From Sulfurimonas sp. SAG-AH-194-L11 (GTDB taxonomy: Bacteria > Campylobacterota > Campylobacteria > Campylobacterales > Sulfurimonadaceae): a stretch of DNA of 64,000 bases. The stretch is taken from the NCBI RefSeq assembly GCF_029215995.1, contig NZ_JAEMVB010000001.1, forward strand, positions 1 to 64,000, read 5' to 3'. The position numbers and the translations under genes are program-made. Below are positions 51,653-60,021 of the stretch, piece after piece (position 1 is the stretch's first letter; every line of letters starts with the position of its first letter). The notes under the pieces were generated by a model, which was not told where the DNA came from, searched no databases, and saw nothing but the letters and a program-made list of their open reading frames with translations.

Positions 51653-53041
51653 ATGCACTCTCTTAGCATCTTTGGTACAAGTAGCGATGCTGGTAAATCT
51701 ACTCTCTCCTTTGCTATCACTTACCTTCTTCATAAACGGGGCATCAAAGTAGCCCCTTTTAAGGCACAAAATGTCTCAAATAATTCTCAAGTCACGGATA
51801 AGGATAGCGGTGAGATAGCTATACCTCAAGCTTTTGCTGCTGAAGCTATTGGACTTCCTACATCTCCTCTTATGAACCCTATCTTACTAAAGTCAGGTGG
51901 TGCTAGTCGAGCACATATGATTATAAATGGAAAGAGTGTTGGTGATACAGATGTTTGGGAATATTATCGCAATATGAAAAAACTCCAACCCATAGTAAAG
52001 TCAGCCTTTTTAACACTTCAAGAAGAGTACGAGTGTGTTGTAGCTGAGGGTGCGGGTAGCCCAGTTGAGTTAAACCTTATGAAAAAGGATCTCTCTAACA
52101 TTTATATAGCAGATGAGTTTAACACAAAGATAGTACTTGTTGCTGACATACAACGCGGTGGTGTTTTTGCTTCTATCTATGGTGTCTATAACTTACTTCC
52201 TAACAAACTTCGTAAAAACGTTATAGGTGTTGTTATAAACAAGTTTCAAGGTGATATGTCACTCTTTGATGAGGGTGTAAAAATCATAGAAAATGAGTTT
52301 AAGATACCTGTTTTAGGAGTAGTTCCCTTTAAACCTTTTAACCTTGGTTTTGAGGACTCTCAATCACTTATGAACTACACTCAAAACACCACTAAAAGCA
52401 TCATCACAGTCGGAGTCATCAAGTTACCACATATCTCAAACTTTACTGATTTTGAACCGCTTGTAGTTGATGAGGAGATAGAGCTACACTTCATTACATC
52501 TGTCAGTGAGATGCGTTCTTGTGAGCTTGTAATCCTTCCAGGAAGTAAACGAGTTATAGATGACTTAGCTTGGCTTAGAGAGAGAGGATTTGAGAAAAAA
52601 CTTAGCTCTAAAAAGAGTCCTGTAGTGGCTATTTGTGGTGGTTATGAGATGATGTTTCAAAGAATCCTAGATGAAGAGTCAATAGAGTCTAGCTTTAAAG
52701 AAGTAATAGGCTTTGGCCGTCTCAAAGGCGATGTTCACTTTACACAAGAAAAAATTGTTAAAAAAGGCTCTTATAATATTTTTGGCATTATGGTCGATGG
52801 TTATGAGATACATAATGGTATCACTAAAAAACGCTGTAAAGAGGCAAAAAATCTTTATGGAACTTTCATACATGGACTCTTTGATAGTGATGCTATGCGG
52901 TACTATATCTTTAGTAAAATCAACCCTAACTATAAGGGGTATAACTTTAAAAAGTACAAAAAAGATGCCATCGCTGAGTTTGCTTTGCATATAGATAAAA
53001 GCATTAATATGCAGCTTATTGTAGATGCCTTAGATGACTAA
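51653..53041 (+). CDS. cobQ: cobyric acid synthase
   Basis: Amidates four side chains of adenosylcobyrinate diamide. 462 residues: an N-terminal DRTGG/AAA-like domain with FGTSSDAGKSTLS and KAQNVSNNSQVT, then a triad glutaminase domain with the cysteine in AICGGYEMM and the histidine in IHGLF. It overlaps cbiB by 8 nt. It follows the NifX-like/UPF0251 genes on the same strand, so their promoter could also read into cobQ. Confidence 0.95.
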   Translation: MHSLSIFGTSSDAGKSTLSFAITYLLHKRGIKVAPFKAQNVSNNSQVTDKDSGEIAIPQAFAAEAIGLPTSPLMNPILLKSGGASRAHMIINGKSVGDTDVWEYYRNMKKLQPIVKSAFLTLQEEYECVVAEGAGSPVELNLMKKDLSNIYIADEFNTKIVLVADIQRGGVFASIYGVYNLLPNKLRKNVIGVVINKFQGDMSLFDEGVKIIENEFKIPVLGVVPFKPFNLGFEDSQSLMNYTQNTTKSIITVGVIKLPHISNFTDFEPLVVDEEIELHFITSVSEMRSCELVILPGSKRVIDDLAWLRERGFEKKLSSKKSPVVAICGGYEMMFQRILDEESIESSFKEVIGFGRLKGDVHFTQEKIVKKGSYNIFGIMVDGYEIHNGITKKRCKEAKNLYGTFIHGLFDSDAMRYYIFSKINPNYKGYNFKKYKKDAIAEFALHIDKSINMQLIVDALDD

Positions 53042-53876
53042 CATTTTTATAACTGTTTTAGCCTATGTTATAGATAGAGTGTTTGGTGAGTTTGCTTTCA
53101 TCAAACACCCTGTCATTTTCATAGGAGAGCTTATCTCCTTTTTTGAAAAACATTTTTATAAAGATACTATTTTAAGAGGATTTTTTTTACTTATCTTTGT
53201 GGTAGGTATTACCCTTAGTCTATCTCTTCTACTCACATCTATCCTCAACTCGCTTCCTAGTTTTTTGAGTATACTCCTTAGTGCCATCATCGCGTCTATG
53301 TTCATCGCACATCATATGCTTCGTGAGGCTGTACTGGGTGTCCTCAGTGCTACAGATAAACACCATGCCATCTCTATGCTAGTAAGTCGTGATACTAAAG
53401 ACTTGAGTGAGAGTGATATCTATAAAGCTGCTATAGAAACTTATGCAGAGAACCTCAGTGATGGGGTTATCGCCCCACTTCTGTTCTTACTCACCTTTGG
53501 ACTTCCGGGCATCATCTTTTACAAAACAGTAAACACACTTGACTCCATGGTCGGCTACAGAAATAAAAAGTATGAAAATTATGGCAAAGTCTCCGCCATC
53601 TTAGATGACATACTCAACTACATCCCCTCGCGTTTAACAGCTCTTCTCATCATGTTTTTGGGTAAACAAAAAAATCTCTTCGCCTTTTATGAGGATGGAA
53701 AAGAACATGACTCACCAAATGCAGGACACCCCATAACAGCAATGGCTTTAGTCCTTGATGTACAGCTCGGAGGCGATACCTCTTACTTTGGTAAGGTCAA
53801 ACACAAGGCAGTATTTGGAGTAGGTAGAGAAGCTCTTAAAGCAAGTGATGTGAGAGCTGCATTAGCTATTGTTTAA
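53034..53876 (+). CDS. cbiB: adenosylcobinamide-phosphate synthase
   Basis: Membrane enzyme joining the aminopropanol (or ethanolamine) phosphate linker to cobyrate. 280 residues with several hydrophobic helices. The family segments DRVFGEFAFIKHPVIFIGE, ETYAENLSDGVIAPLLF and SPNAGHPITAMA are clear. Its partner substrate is made by the CobD-type enzyme encoded 3 kb upstream. Start overlap with cobQ indicates coupling. Confidence 0.92.
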   Translation: MTNIFITVLAYVIDRVFGEFAFIKHPVIFIGELISFFEKHFYKDTILRGFFLLIFVVGITLSLSLLLTSILNSLPSFLSILLSAIIASMFIAHHMLREAVLGVLSATDKHHAISMLVSRDTKDLSESDIYKAAIETYAENLSDGVIAPLLFLLTFGLPGIIFYKTVNTLDSMVGYRNKKYENYGKVSAILDDILNYIPSRLTALLIMFLGKQKNLFAFYEDGKEHDSPNAGHPITAMALVLDVQLGGDTSYFGKVKHKAVFGVGREALKASDVRAALAIV

Positions 53877-53916
53877 CTAGTATCTTGTTTAGTTTGATAA
53901 TACGATAGTTATATAA

Positions 53917-53933
53917 TGTGTACTTTCTACACA
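53917..53933. promoter_or_regulatory. inverted repeat between cbiB and the SQR gene
   Basis: TGTGTA-CTTTC-TACACA has perfect 6-bp arms, 41 nt after the cbiB stop. It may be a weak terminator without a U-run or a regulator site for the sqr gene. Confidence 0.3.
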
Positions 53934-53999
53934 GTACTCATCTAAAACAAACCTGATATTATAATTAAGATAAGAAAATAAAATATATAATTGATTTTG

Positions 54000-54009
54000 G
54001 AGTATACTC
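54000..54009. promoter_or_regulatory. palindrome within the promoter of the SQR gene
   Basis: GAGTATACTC, a 10-bp palindrome, lies directly before a TATAAT box (54013-54018 region). An upstream TTGATT gives a short 15-bp spacer. A sulfide- or redox-responsive regulator could bind here; this is a guess from position only. Confidence 0.35.
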
Positions 54010-54035
54010 TTTATAATATGATATAAGGAAATAAG

Positions 54036-55508
54036 ATGGCAAGATTAGTAGTATTAGGTGGTGGTGTATCTGGTCATACAGCTGCAACATTCGCCGCAAA
54101 ATGGCTTGGCAAAGAGCATGAAGTGGTTGTTGTTACTCCAAATTCAAAATGGAATTGGATTCCTTCTAATATCTGGGTTGGTGTAGGCCAGATGAAAAAA
54201 GAGGAAGTTGTTTTTGAACTTGCTCCTGTATATAAAAAAGCAGGTATTACATACAAGCAGGCAAAAGCCATCTCTCTAAATCCTGAAGGTAGTGCTAAAA
54301 GTAATACCCCTTTTGTTACAATACAATACACACAAAAAGGAAGAGTTGGTGAGTCTGAAGATTTAGAGTATGATTATCTCATCAATGCAACAGGCCCAAA
54401 ACTCAACTTTGATGCAACTCCCGGACTTGGGGATGGAAATGGACAGATGGGTAACAATACTGTTTCAGTATGTACAGCAGAACATGCTGTTCATGCTTCA
54501 TCTGAGTTACAAAAGTGCATAGAAAAGATGAAAAAGGGTGAGCGCCAAAAGTTTCTTGTGGGAACTGGACATGGTACTTGTACATGTCAAGGTGCTGCAT
54601 TTGAGTATATTTTCAACATAGAGCATGAACTTAAAAAAGCAGGTGTTAGAGATATGGCTGACATCAAGTGGATTTCCAATGAGTCTTTTCTTGGTGATTT
54701 TGGTATGGGTGGATTACATATGAAAGTCGCTGGGTATGTTGTAAGCTCAAAACTTTTTGCTGAGTCTATTTATGCTGAGAGAAATGTTGAATGGATAATT
54801 GGTGCACATACTTCCAAAGTTGAAAGTGGAAAAATAGAGTATGAACTACTTGATGGAACAAAAGGCGAAGAGAGTTTTGATTTTGCAATGCTATTACCTC
54901 CTTTTTCGGGTGTAGGACTTAAGGCTTATGCTCCAGATGGATCAGACATAACAGAGAAAATTTTTGCAGCAAATGGTTTTATGAAGGTTGATGCTAAATA
55001 TGATGCTGGTGATTATGAAAACTGGAAGGCAAGTGACTGGCCAAGAACCTACCAAAACCCTACATATAAAAATCTCTTTGCCGTAGGAATCGCATTTGCT
55101 CCTCCTCATTTAATGTCAAAGCCTATGCAGTCTCCAAATGGAACAGCTATCAATCCTACACCACCTAGAACAGGTATGCCTTCAGGTATCATAGGTAAAG
55201 CTGTTGCACACTCTATTTGTGATTTAATACTCAAAGGAAAAGATGCACATCTTCATGATGCATCAATGGCGGAAATGGGTGCTGCTTGTGTCGCTTCAGC
55301 AGGGAAAGGTCTTTTCACAGGGACGGCAGCAGCTATGACAGTTTATCCTGTTGTACCTGATTATGAAAAGTATCCAGGAACAGGGCGTGACACAGACTAT
55401 ACTTTTGGTGAAGTAGGGCTTGCAGGACACTGGATAAAGCATATACTCCACCATATGTTTATTTACAAGGCAAAACTCAAACCAGGTTGGGCTTTAATCC
55501 CAGAATAG
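54036..55508 (+). CDS. sulfide:quinone oxidoreductase
   Basis: 490-residue membrane-associated flavoprotein oxidising sulfide and passing electrons to the quinone pool. FAD-binding VVLGGGVSGHTAATFAA and the WNWIPSNIWVGVGQM stretch are typical of SQR. Candidate catalytic cysteines are Cys146 (VSVCTAEHA), Cys182/Cys184 (GTCTCQGAAFE) and one near 417 (GAACVASAGKG). The length and C-terminus (HHMFIYKAKLKPGWALIPE) suggest the long types III-IV common in Sulfurimonas, but I cannot fix the type. A 53-aa gene follows. Confidence 0.87.
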   Translation: MARLVVLGGGVSGHTAATFAAKWLGKEHEVVVVTPNSKWNWIPSNIWVGVGQMKKEEVVFELAPVYKKAGITYKQAKAISLNPEGSAKSNTPFVTIQYTQKGRVGESEDLEYDYLINATGPKLNFDATPGLGDGNGQMGNNTVSVCTAEHAVHASSELQKCIEKMKKGERQKFLVGTGHGTCTCQGAAFEYIFNIEHELKKAGVRDMADIKWISNESFLGDFGMGGLHMKVAGYVVSSKLFAESIYAERNVEWIIGAHTSKVESGKIEYELLDGTKGEESFDFAMLLPPFSGVGLKAYAPDGSDITEKIFAANGFMKVDAKYDAGDYENWKASDWPRTYQNPTYKNLFAVGIAFAPPHLMSKPMQSPNGTAINPTPPRTGMPSGIIGKAVAHSICDLILKGKDAHLHDASMAEMGAACVASAGKGLFTGTAAAMTVYPVVPDYEKYPGTGRDTDYTFGEVGLAGHWIKHILHHMFIYKAKLKPGWALIPE

Positions 55509-55529
55509 AAACTAAATAAAGGAAAAATT

Positions 55530-55691
55530 ATGAGTAAAGAAGAAGAAAATTTTCAAAAAAATGATAACTTTAAATTGACAATGATTCCAGGGTCATTTGT
55601 AAAAATGATGCGAACATGTATTTTGTGGCAGTTTATACGTTTTATGGTTTTAAATATTAAAATGTTAGTGGTAGTTAGTAAGAGTCATTAA
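55530..55691 (+). CDS. 53-aa protein downstream of SQR (missed by the ORF track)
   Basis: MSKEEENFQKNDNFKLTMIP continues into a hydrophobic stretch (ILWQFIRFMVLNIKMLVVV) and ends VSKSH. AAAGGAAAAA sits just before the ATG and the gene is 21 nt after the SQR stop, so it is very probably real and co-expressed. The hydrophobic/basic helix suggests membrane association, perhaps with SQR. I know no named family. Confidence 0.65.
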   Translation: MSKEEENFQKNDNFKLTMIPGSFVKMMRTCILWQFIRFMVLNIKMLVVVSKSH

Positions 55692-55780
55692 TGAACTAGG
55701 TTTAGTTTAGAGTATGTTCGTTTAATTCTATGTAAAAAGTCTAATATTTTTTTAAGTTTAATTTTGCAATAATACTAAAG

Positions 55781-55802
55781 GATAAAAATTATCTTTTGAT
55801 AA
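55781..55802. promoter_or_regulatory. overlapping Fur/PerR-like boxes upstream of katG
   Basis: GATAA-AAA-TTATC followed by TTTT-GATAA gives three alternating half-sites that make two overlapping inverted repeats. They lie between an AATACT -10-like box (about 55772) and the katG ribosome site (AGGAG). In Campylobacter katA is PerR-controlled, so PerR is the best guess; Fur is the alternative. Confidence 0.55.
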
Positions 55803-55825
55803 AATTTTTACTTTAGGAGTAAATT

Positions 55826-57988
55826 ATGCAAGATTCATACAAACACACACTCAAAGGAGCGGGAGTAGTTGCCAAATGGTGGCCAAATCAGCTAAACCTG
55901 AAAATACTCTCACAAAACTCTGAGAAATTAAGACCTACAAAGAGTAGTTTTTCTTATAAAGAAGCTTTTGAGTCACTCGACCTACAAGCACTTAAAAAAG
56001 ATTTAGTAAAACTCATGACTACCTCTGTAGAGTGGTGGCCTAGTGATTATGGGCATTATGGACCGCTTTTTATCCGTATGGCTTGGCATAGTGCTGGTAC
56101 ATATAGAGCAACAGATGGTAGAGGCGGAGCATCGACTGGAAGTCAGCGTTTTGCACCACTTAACAGCTGGCCTGATAATGCTAACCTCGATAAGGCTCGC
56201 AGACTTCTTTGGCCTATTAAAAAAGCCTATGGCGATAAAATCTCTTGGGCAGATTTGATGATTCTTGCAGGAAATGTTGCTATGGAGTCTATGGACTTTA
56301 AGACCTATGGTTTTGGTGGTGGTCGTGAAGATATTTGGGAGCCAGAAGAGGACATCTACTGGGGTCCTGAGAGTGAATGGCTCGATGATAAACGCCACAA
56401 CGGAGACAAGAAACTCCAAAATCCACTAGCCGCTGTACAGATGGGGCTTATCTATGTAAATCCTGAGGGTCCAAATGCCGAACCAAATGTATTAGCAGCT
56501 GCAGATGACATTCGTAAAAGTTTTCGCCGTATGGGGATGAATGATGCTGAGACTATCGCACTTATCGCTGGAGGACACACCTTTGGAAAAAGTCATGGAG
56601 CTGCACGACCAGACAAACATGTAGAAGCAGAACCTGAGGCTGCACCCATAGAGGAACAGGGTTTTGGTTGGAAGAGCAACTACAAAAGTGGAAAAGGAGC
56701 TGATACCATTACAAGTGGGCTTGAGGGCTCATGGACACCCACACCTACAAAATGGGACAACAGTTTCTTAGAGATACTCTTTAAGTATGAGTGGAACTTA
56801 GAAAAAAGTCCCGCAGGAGCATGGCAGTGGACACCTATCAACCCTGATGAGGCTGACCTTACACCCGATGCACATATAGCGGGTAAAAAGAGCAAGACTA
56901 TTATGTTTACGACCGATTTAGCCCTGAGAATGGATCCTGAGTTTGAAAAAATCTCTCGCAGTTTCTTAGAAGACCCAAAACTTTTTGCACAGAGTTTTGC
57001 TAAAGCATGGTTCAAACTCACACATAGAGATATGGGTCCAGCCTCTCGCTACCTTGGAGAAGAAGTGCCACAAGAGGAGCTTCTATGGCAAGATCCAATT
57101 CCAAAACGAGAGCATGAACTTGTATCAGAGCAGGAGATAGCAGAACTCAAAGAGGCGATAGCACAAACGCCACTTACAAATACTGAGTTACTCTATACAG
57201 CTTGGTCAAGTGCATCTACTTACAGAGACTCCGATAAACGCGGAGGTGCTAATGGTTCTCGTATAGCCCTAGAGCCACAGATAAACTGGGAGTGCAATAA
57301 GCCCGAGCAACTGAAAAAAGTTCTCCATGAGCTTACAAATGTAAAAAAAGAGTTTGATGCAAACCATACAAGCAAAATCTCCCTTGCTGATTTAATCGTT
57401 CTTGGAGGAGTTGTAGCTTTAGAACAAGCAGTCAAAGCCGCAGGTTATGAAAAAGAGGTACCATTTACAGCAGGTCGTTGTGATGCCACTCAAGAACAAA
57501 CGGATGTGCATAGTTTCGGATTTTTAGAGCCACAGGGTGATGGGTTTAGAAACTATGCACAAAAAGAGTCTCAAGTACCAGCCGAACAACTGCTATTAGA
57601 TAAGGCACAGCAGTTGACACTGAGTGTACCTGAGATGTCTGTTTTAGTAGCAGGTATGCGCTCTTTGGGCTTAGAGTACGACACTACTTATGGTAACTTT
57701 GGGACAGACAATAGTAAACTCAGCAATGATTTTTTTGTAAAACTTGTGGATATGCGTATATCGTGGAGTCCACTCGATGAAGATTCTAAGATTTTTGAGG
57801 GTAAAAATACTCAAGATGAGTCACTCTACAAAGCAACTAGAGCAGACCTAATCTTTGGCTCCAATTCACAACTACGAGCACAGGCGGAATTTTTTGCTCA
57901 GGATGATAAACAAGAGGAGTTTGTAGATAGGTTTATATCAACATGGACAAAAGTGATGAATCTTGATAGATTCGATGTCAACTCTTAG
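55826..57988 (+). CDS. katG: catalase-peroxidase
   Basis: 720-residue bifunctional haem catalase-peroxidase. The distal residues lie in [12 protein letters not shown], the covalent-adduct tyrosine in [13 protein letters not shown], and the proximal histidine in [13 protein letters not shown]. The second, non-haem half is complete to the end. The N-terminus [12 protein letters not shown] confirms the start region. Microaerophilic relatives usually rely on KatA, so KatG may have been acquired, although composition looks like the neighbours. Fur/PerR-like boxes precede it. Confidence 0.96.
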   Translation: MQDSYKHTLKGAGVVAKWWPNQLNLKILSQNSEKLRPTKSSFSYKEAFESLDLQALKKDLVKLMTTSVEWWPSDYGHYGPLFIRMAWHSAGTYRATDGRGGASTGSQRFAPLNSWPDNANLDKARRLLWPIKKAYGDKISWADLMILAGNVAMESMDFKTYGFGGGREDIWEPEEDIYWGPESEWLDDKRHNGDKKLQNPLAAVQMGLIYVNPEGPNAEPNVLAAADDIRKSFRRMGMNDAETIALIAGGHTFGKSHGAARPDKHVEAEPEAAPIEEQGFGWKSNYKSGKGADTITSGLEGSWTPTPTKWDNSFLEILFKYEWNLEKSPAGAWQWTPINPDEADLTPDAHIAGKKSKTIMFTTDLALRMDPEFEKISRSFLEDPKLFAQSFAKAWFKLTHRDMGPASRYLGEEVPQEELLWQDPIPKREHELVSEQEIAELKEAIAQTPLTNTELLYTAWSSASTYRDSDKRGGANGSRIALEPQINWECNKPEQLKKVLHELTNVKKEFDANHTSKISLADLIVLGGVVALEQAVKAAGYEKEVPFTAGRCDATQEQTDVHSFGFLEPQGDGFRNYAQKESQVPAEQLLLDKAQQLTLSVPEMSVLVAGMRSLGLEYDTTYGNFGTDNSKLSNDFFVKLVDMRISWSPLDEDSKIFEGKNTQDESLYKATRADLIFGSNSQLRAQAEFFAQDDKQEEFVDRFISTWTKVMNLDRFDVNS

Positions 57989-57997
57989 TAAAAAAAC

Positions 57998-58015
57998 AGC
58001 TCCTATAAAGGAGCT
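57998..58015 (-). terminator. intrinsic terminator shared by convergent katG and lipoprotein genes
   Basis: AGCTCC-TATAAA-GGAGCT, a perfect 6-bp hairpin 9 nt after the katG stop. On the minus strand it is followed by G and seven Ts, a good rho-independent terminator for the lipoprotein gene. On the plus strand the T-run is missing, so stopping katG there may be weaker. Confidence 0.7.
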
Positions 58016-58025
58016 ATCTCAAACC

Positions 58026-58388
58026 CTATTTAAAAGTTAAATTCCCCTCAACAACAAGGCAGTTTTTACTATACATCATCATACCTGTTGAAGTTATCTC
58101 TACTGTTGTGTTGACTAATGTATCTCCCTTGAGACCTTTTTTATGCCCATTTGCTATTGCATCCTTAATGGCAAAATTGACTCTATCTTGCGATTCACCC
58201 CATGGAAACATAAAAATACGAGAACGACAGCTCTCTCCTGAAACTCTCTGTTTAGAACTTGTATCTATTTTTGCATTATCATCGATTTGAATAGGTGCCA
58301 TTACCATCTTACCTGAGTGCGACATACACCCACTGAGTCCTACTACTGTTGCGAGTACAACAGTTGTTAAAATAAAGCTTTTTTTCAT
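58026..58388 (-). CDS. small lipoprotein, TRL-like
   Basis: 120-residue lipoprotein with lipobox LSGC (cleavage at Cys21). The mature domain has SGESCRSRIFMFPWGESQDRV, then AIKDAIANGHKKGLKGDTLV and CLVVEGNLTF. This resembles the TRL-like family of small envelope proteins of unknown role. Two cysteines could form a disulfide. A hairpin-rich region (AGGGG-AA-CCCCT near 58413) lies in its leader. Confidence 0.6.
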   Translation of the reverse strand: MKKSFILTTVVLATVVGLSGCMSHSGKMVMAPIQIDDNAKIDTSSKQRVSGESCRSRIFMFPWGESQDRVNFAIKDAIANGHKKGLKGDTLVNTTVEITSTGMMMYSKNCLVVEGNLTFK

Positions 58389-58447
58389 CTTTTTTTCCTA
58401 TATTTTATTGAGGGGAACCCCTTAATCTAAGTTGTATTCTTCCATGG

Positions 58448-58468
58448 AAGTGTTAGTGAAGTGTTAGT
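58448..58468. repeat. 11-bp-period direct repeat upstream of cobT
   Basis: AAGTGTTAGT occurs twice with one base between (58448-58457 and 58459-58468). An 11-bp period places both copies on one face of the helix, as in many response-regulator sites. It lies in the 118-bp region between the divergent lipoprotein and cobT genes. Confidence 0.35.
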
Positions 58469-58506
58469 ACTTTCATTATCCATTCTATTTTAGATAAAAT
58501 ACTTCT

Positions 58507-59562
58507 ATGAAAACATATAATATTTTTACAAACCAAGAGACTACACTTCCACAAGGAAAAGCAGATTTTCTACTTGCTGCCTCAGTTACAAAAACATGTG
58601 AGATAGAGGATATTACCCAAGCTGGGATTCCCGGTAAAGTTCCTTACACTCCAACTTTAGATGCTGAGTTTATCTCTACACAAAAACTCTTCTCGATGCC
58701 AGAGATTGCCGAGACACCTAGTGGGGTTCCTACTCCTGCTCTTATTACAAGAGCTGTTCATAACCTGAACCCTTTTAGTGCTATAGAGATTCTTGACTTA
58801 GGGCTAGAGATAAAACCACAACAGACGCAGCTGCATAGTTTTGATATAAAACCCTCAAACTCCATAAGTAATGGTGCAAATATAGATGCGCAAAATGTTT
58901 TTGCAAAGGGCATGGAGTTTGGGAGAACTTATGAGCTTAAAGGCTCTTATCTTATTTTAGGTGAGTCCACCCCGAGTGGTACGACAACAGCAACTGCAAC
59001 GGCTCTAGCCTTAGGGTATGATGTTGCAGAAGACTTCTCCTCAAGCTTTTTAAATGTACCAAAAGATGTACGAAGTGAGACTATAAACGCAGCCCTCTCT
59101 TTAGTAGATGAAAATATGAGCACATTTGAGAAGCTCTCACTTGTGAGTGATAATATGCTTATCTTCTGTGCTGGATTTCTCCTTGAAGCAACTCGTAGGT
59201 TTCATGTTGTTTTAGCAGGAGGTACACAGATGGCAGCTTGTCTACTTGTAGCTGACAAACTCCGTGAAGATGTCCTTATGAGACTCAAACCAGAGAACAT
59301 CACCCTTACTACAACTGCTTGGGTAGCAAATGATAAAAACTCAAACATAAAACATATACTAGAACAACTCAGTTACACTCCAAATGCCATATACACAGAA
59401 TTTAGCTTTGCAAACACAGAGATACCGGTTTTAAAGAAATATGACGAGGGTGAAGCAAAAGAGGGTGTGGGAGCTGGAGCTTGTTTAGCTTATGCAAATG
59501 CTAACTCACTTAGCAACAAAGAGGTTTTAGAGGCTGTTGAGCTTATCATGTACACTATGTAA
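58507..59562 (+). CDS. cobT: archaeal-type nicotinate-nucleotide:dimethylbenzimidazole phosphoribosyltransferase family protein
   Basis: 351-residue protein of the TIGR00303/CobT-like group found mainly in archaea and some bacteria. Family-like features are ETPSGVPTPALITRAVHNL, the glycine-rich ESTPSGTTTATATALALGY and FHVVLAGGTQMAACLLVADKL. It would make the alpha-ribotide for the lower cobamide ligand. It is 4.6 kb from cbiB and separated from it by SQR and katG, but logically belongs to the same pathway. Confidence 0.8.
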   Translation: MKTYNIFTNQETTLPQGKADFLLAASVTKTCEIEDITQAGIPGKVPYTPTLDAEFISTQKLFSMPEIAETPSGVPTPALITRAVHNLNPFSAIEILDLGLEIKPQQTQLHSFDIKPSNSISNGANIDAQNVFAKGMEFGRTYELKGSYLILGESTPSGTTTATATALALGYDVAEDFSSSFLNVPKDVRSETINAALSLVDENMSTFEKLSLVSDNMLIFCAGFLLEATRRFHVVLAGGTQMAACLLVADKLREDVLMRLKPENITLTTTAWVANDKNSNIKHILEQLSYTPNAIYTEFSFANTEIPVLKKYDEGEAKEGVGAGACLAYANANSLSNKEVLEAVELIMYTM

Positions 59563-59622
59563 TCAAGTTAGCATCTCACTTCTAAAAGCTTGCTATGATA
59601 CAATTCGCTCCTAAGGACTACT

Positions 59623-60003
59623 ATGAATAAAAAGAAAACAACAACTACCTATCCAAATCAACGAATAAAGACAGAAACATATCAAGAGGGTGATACTCTT
59701 GTTACGAAGTTTTACTATAATGCCAAAGATGCTTATGTAAAAGAACTTACAAAAGAGAAAGATGGGATAAAAGATGTAAAACACTTCAATGTAAATGGTG
59801 TTTTAGCCAAACAAGAGTACTTTGTAGATGGTAAACGCGAGGGGATAGAAACAAAATACCTAGTCTCAAAACCAAACAAAACTATAAAAAGTACTAAAAT
59901 GTATCATGAAGGAAAACTACATGGAGAATCGCTAACGCACAATGCTATCGGGGAAGTCATTAAAAAAGAAGTTTTTGTGAATGGGAAAAGAGAAGAGAAG
60001 TAA
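59623..60003 (+). CDS. YwqK/MORN-like repeat protein
   Basis: 126-residue cytoplasmic protein made of MORN-variant strands of the form FNVNGVLAKQEYFVDGKREG and MYHEGKLHGESLTHN. The YwqK family has been called an antitoxin in some annotations; no toxin gene is adjacent. A good AAGGA site precedes the ATG. It is convergent with the SUV3-like helicase gene, with 18 bp between. Confidence 0.72.
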   Translation: MNKKKTTTTYPNQRIKTETYQEGDTLVTKFYYNAKDAYVKELTKEKDGIKDVKHFNVNGVLAKQEYFVDGKREGIETKYLVSKPNKTIKSTKMYHEGKLHGESLTHNAIGEVIKKEVFVNGKREEK

Positions 60004-60021
60004 AAATATTACTTCTCTTTT

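Noticed and set aside
52679-52990. 103-aa minus-strand ORF inside cobQ
   Set aside because: The sense strand carries the glutaminase domain of CobQ; no separate signal supports the shadow.
56003-56419. 138-aa minus-strand ORF
   Set aside because: It lies wholly antisense within katG, whose own frame encodes clear active-site motifs.
56680-57021. 113-aa minus-strand ORF
   Set aside because: Another shadow of katG without family resemblance.
59623-60003. Toxin-antitoxin module (YwqK annotated as antitoxin in some databases)
   Set aside because: No toxin partner lies beside it; the protein is simply a MORN-variant repeat protein.
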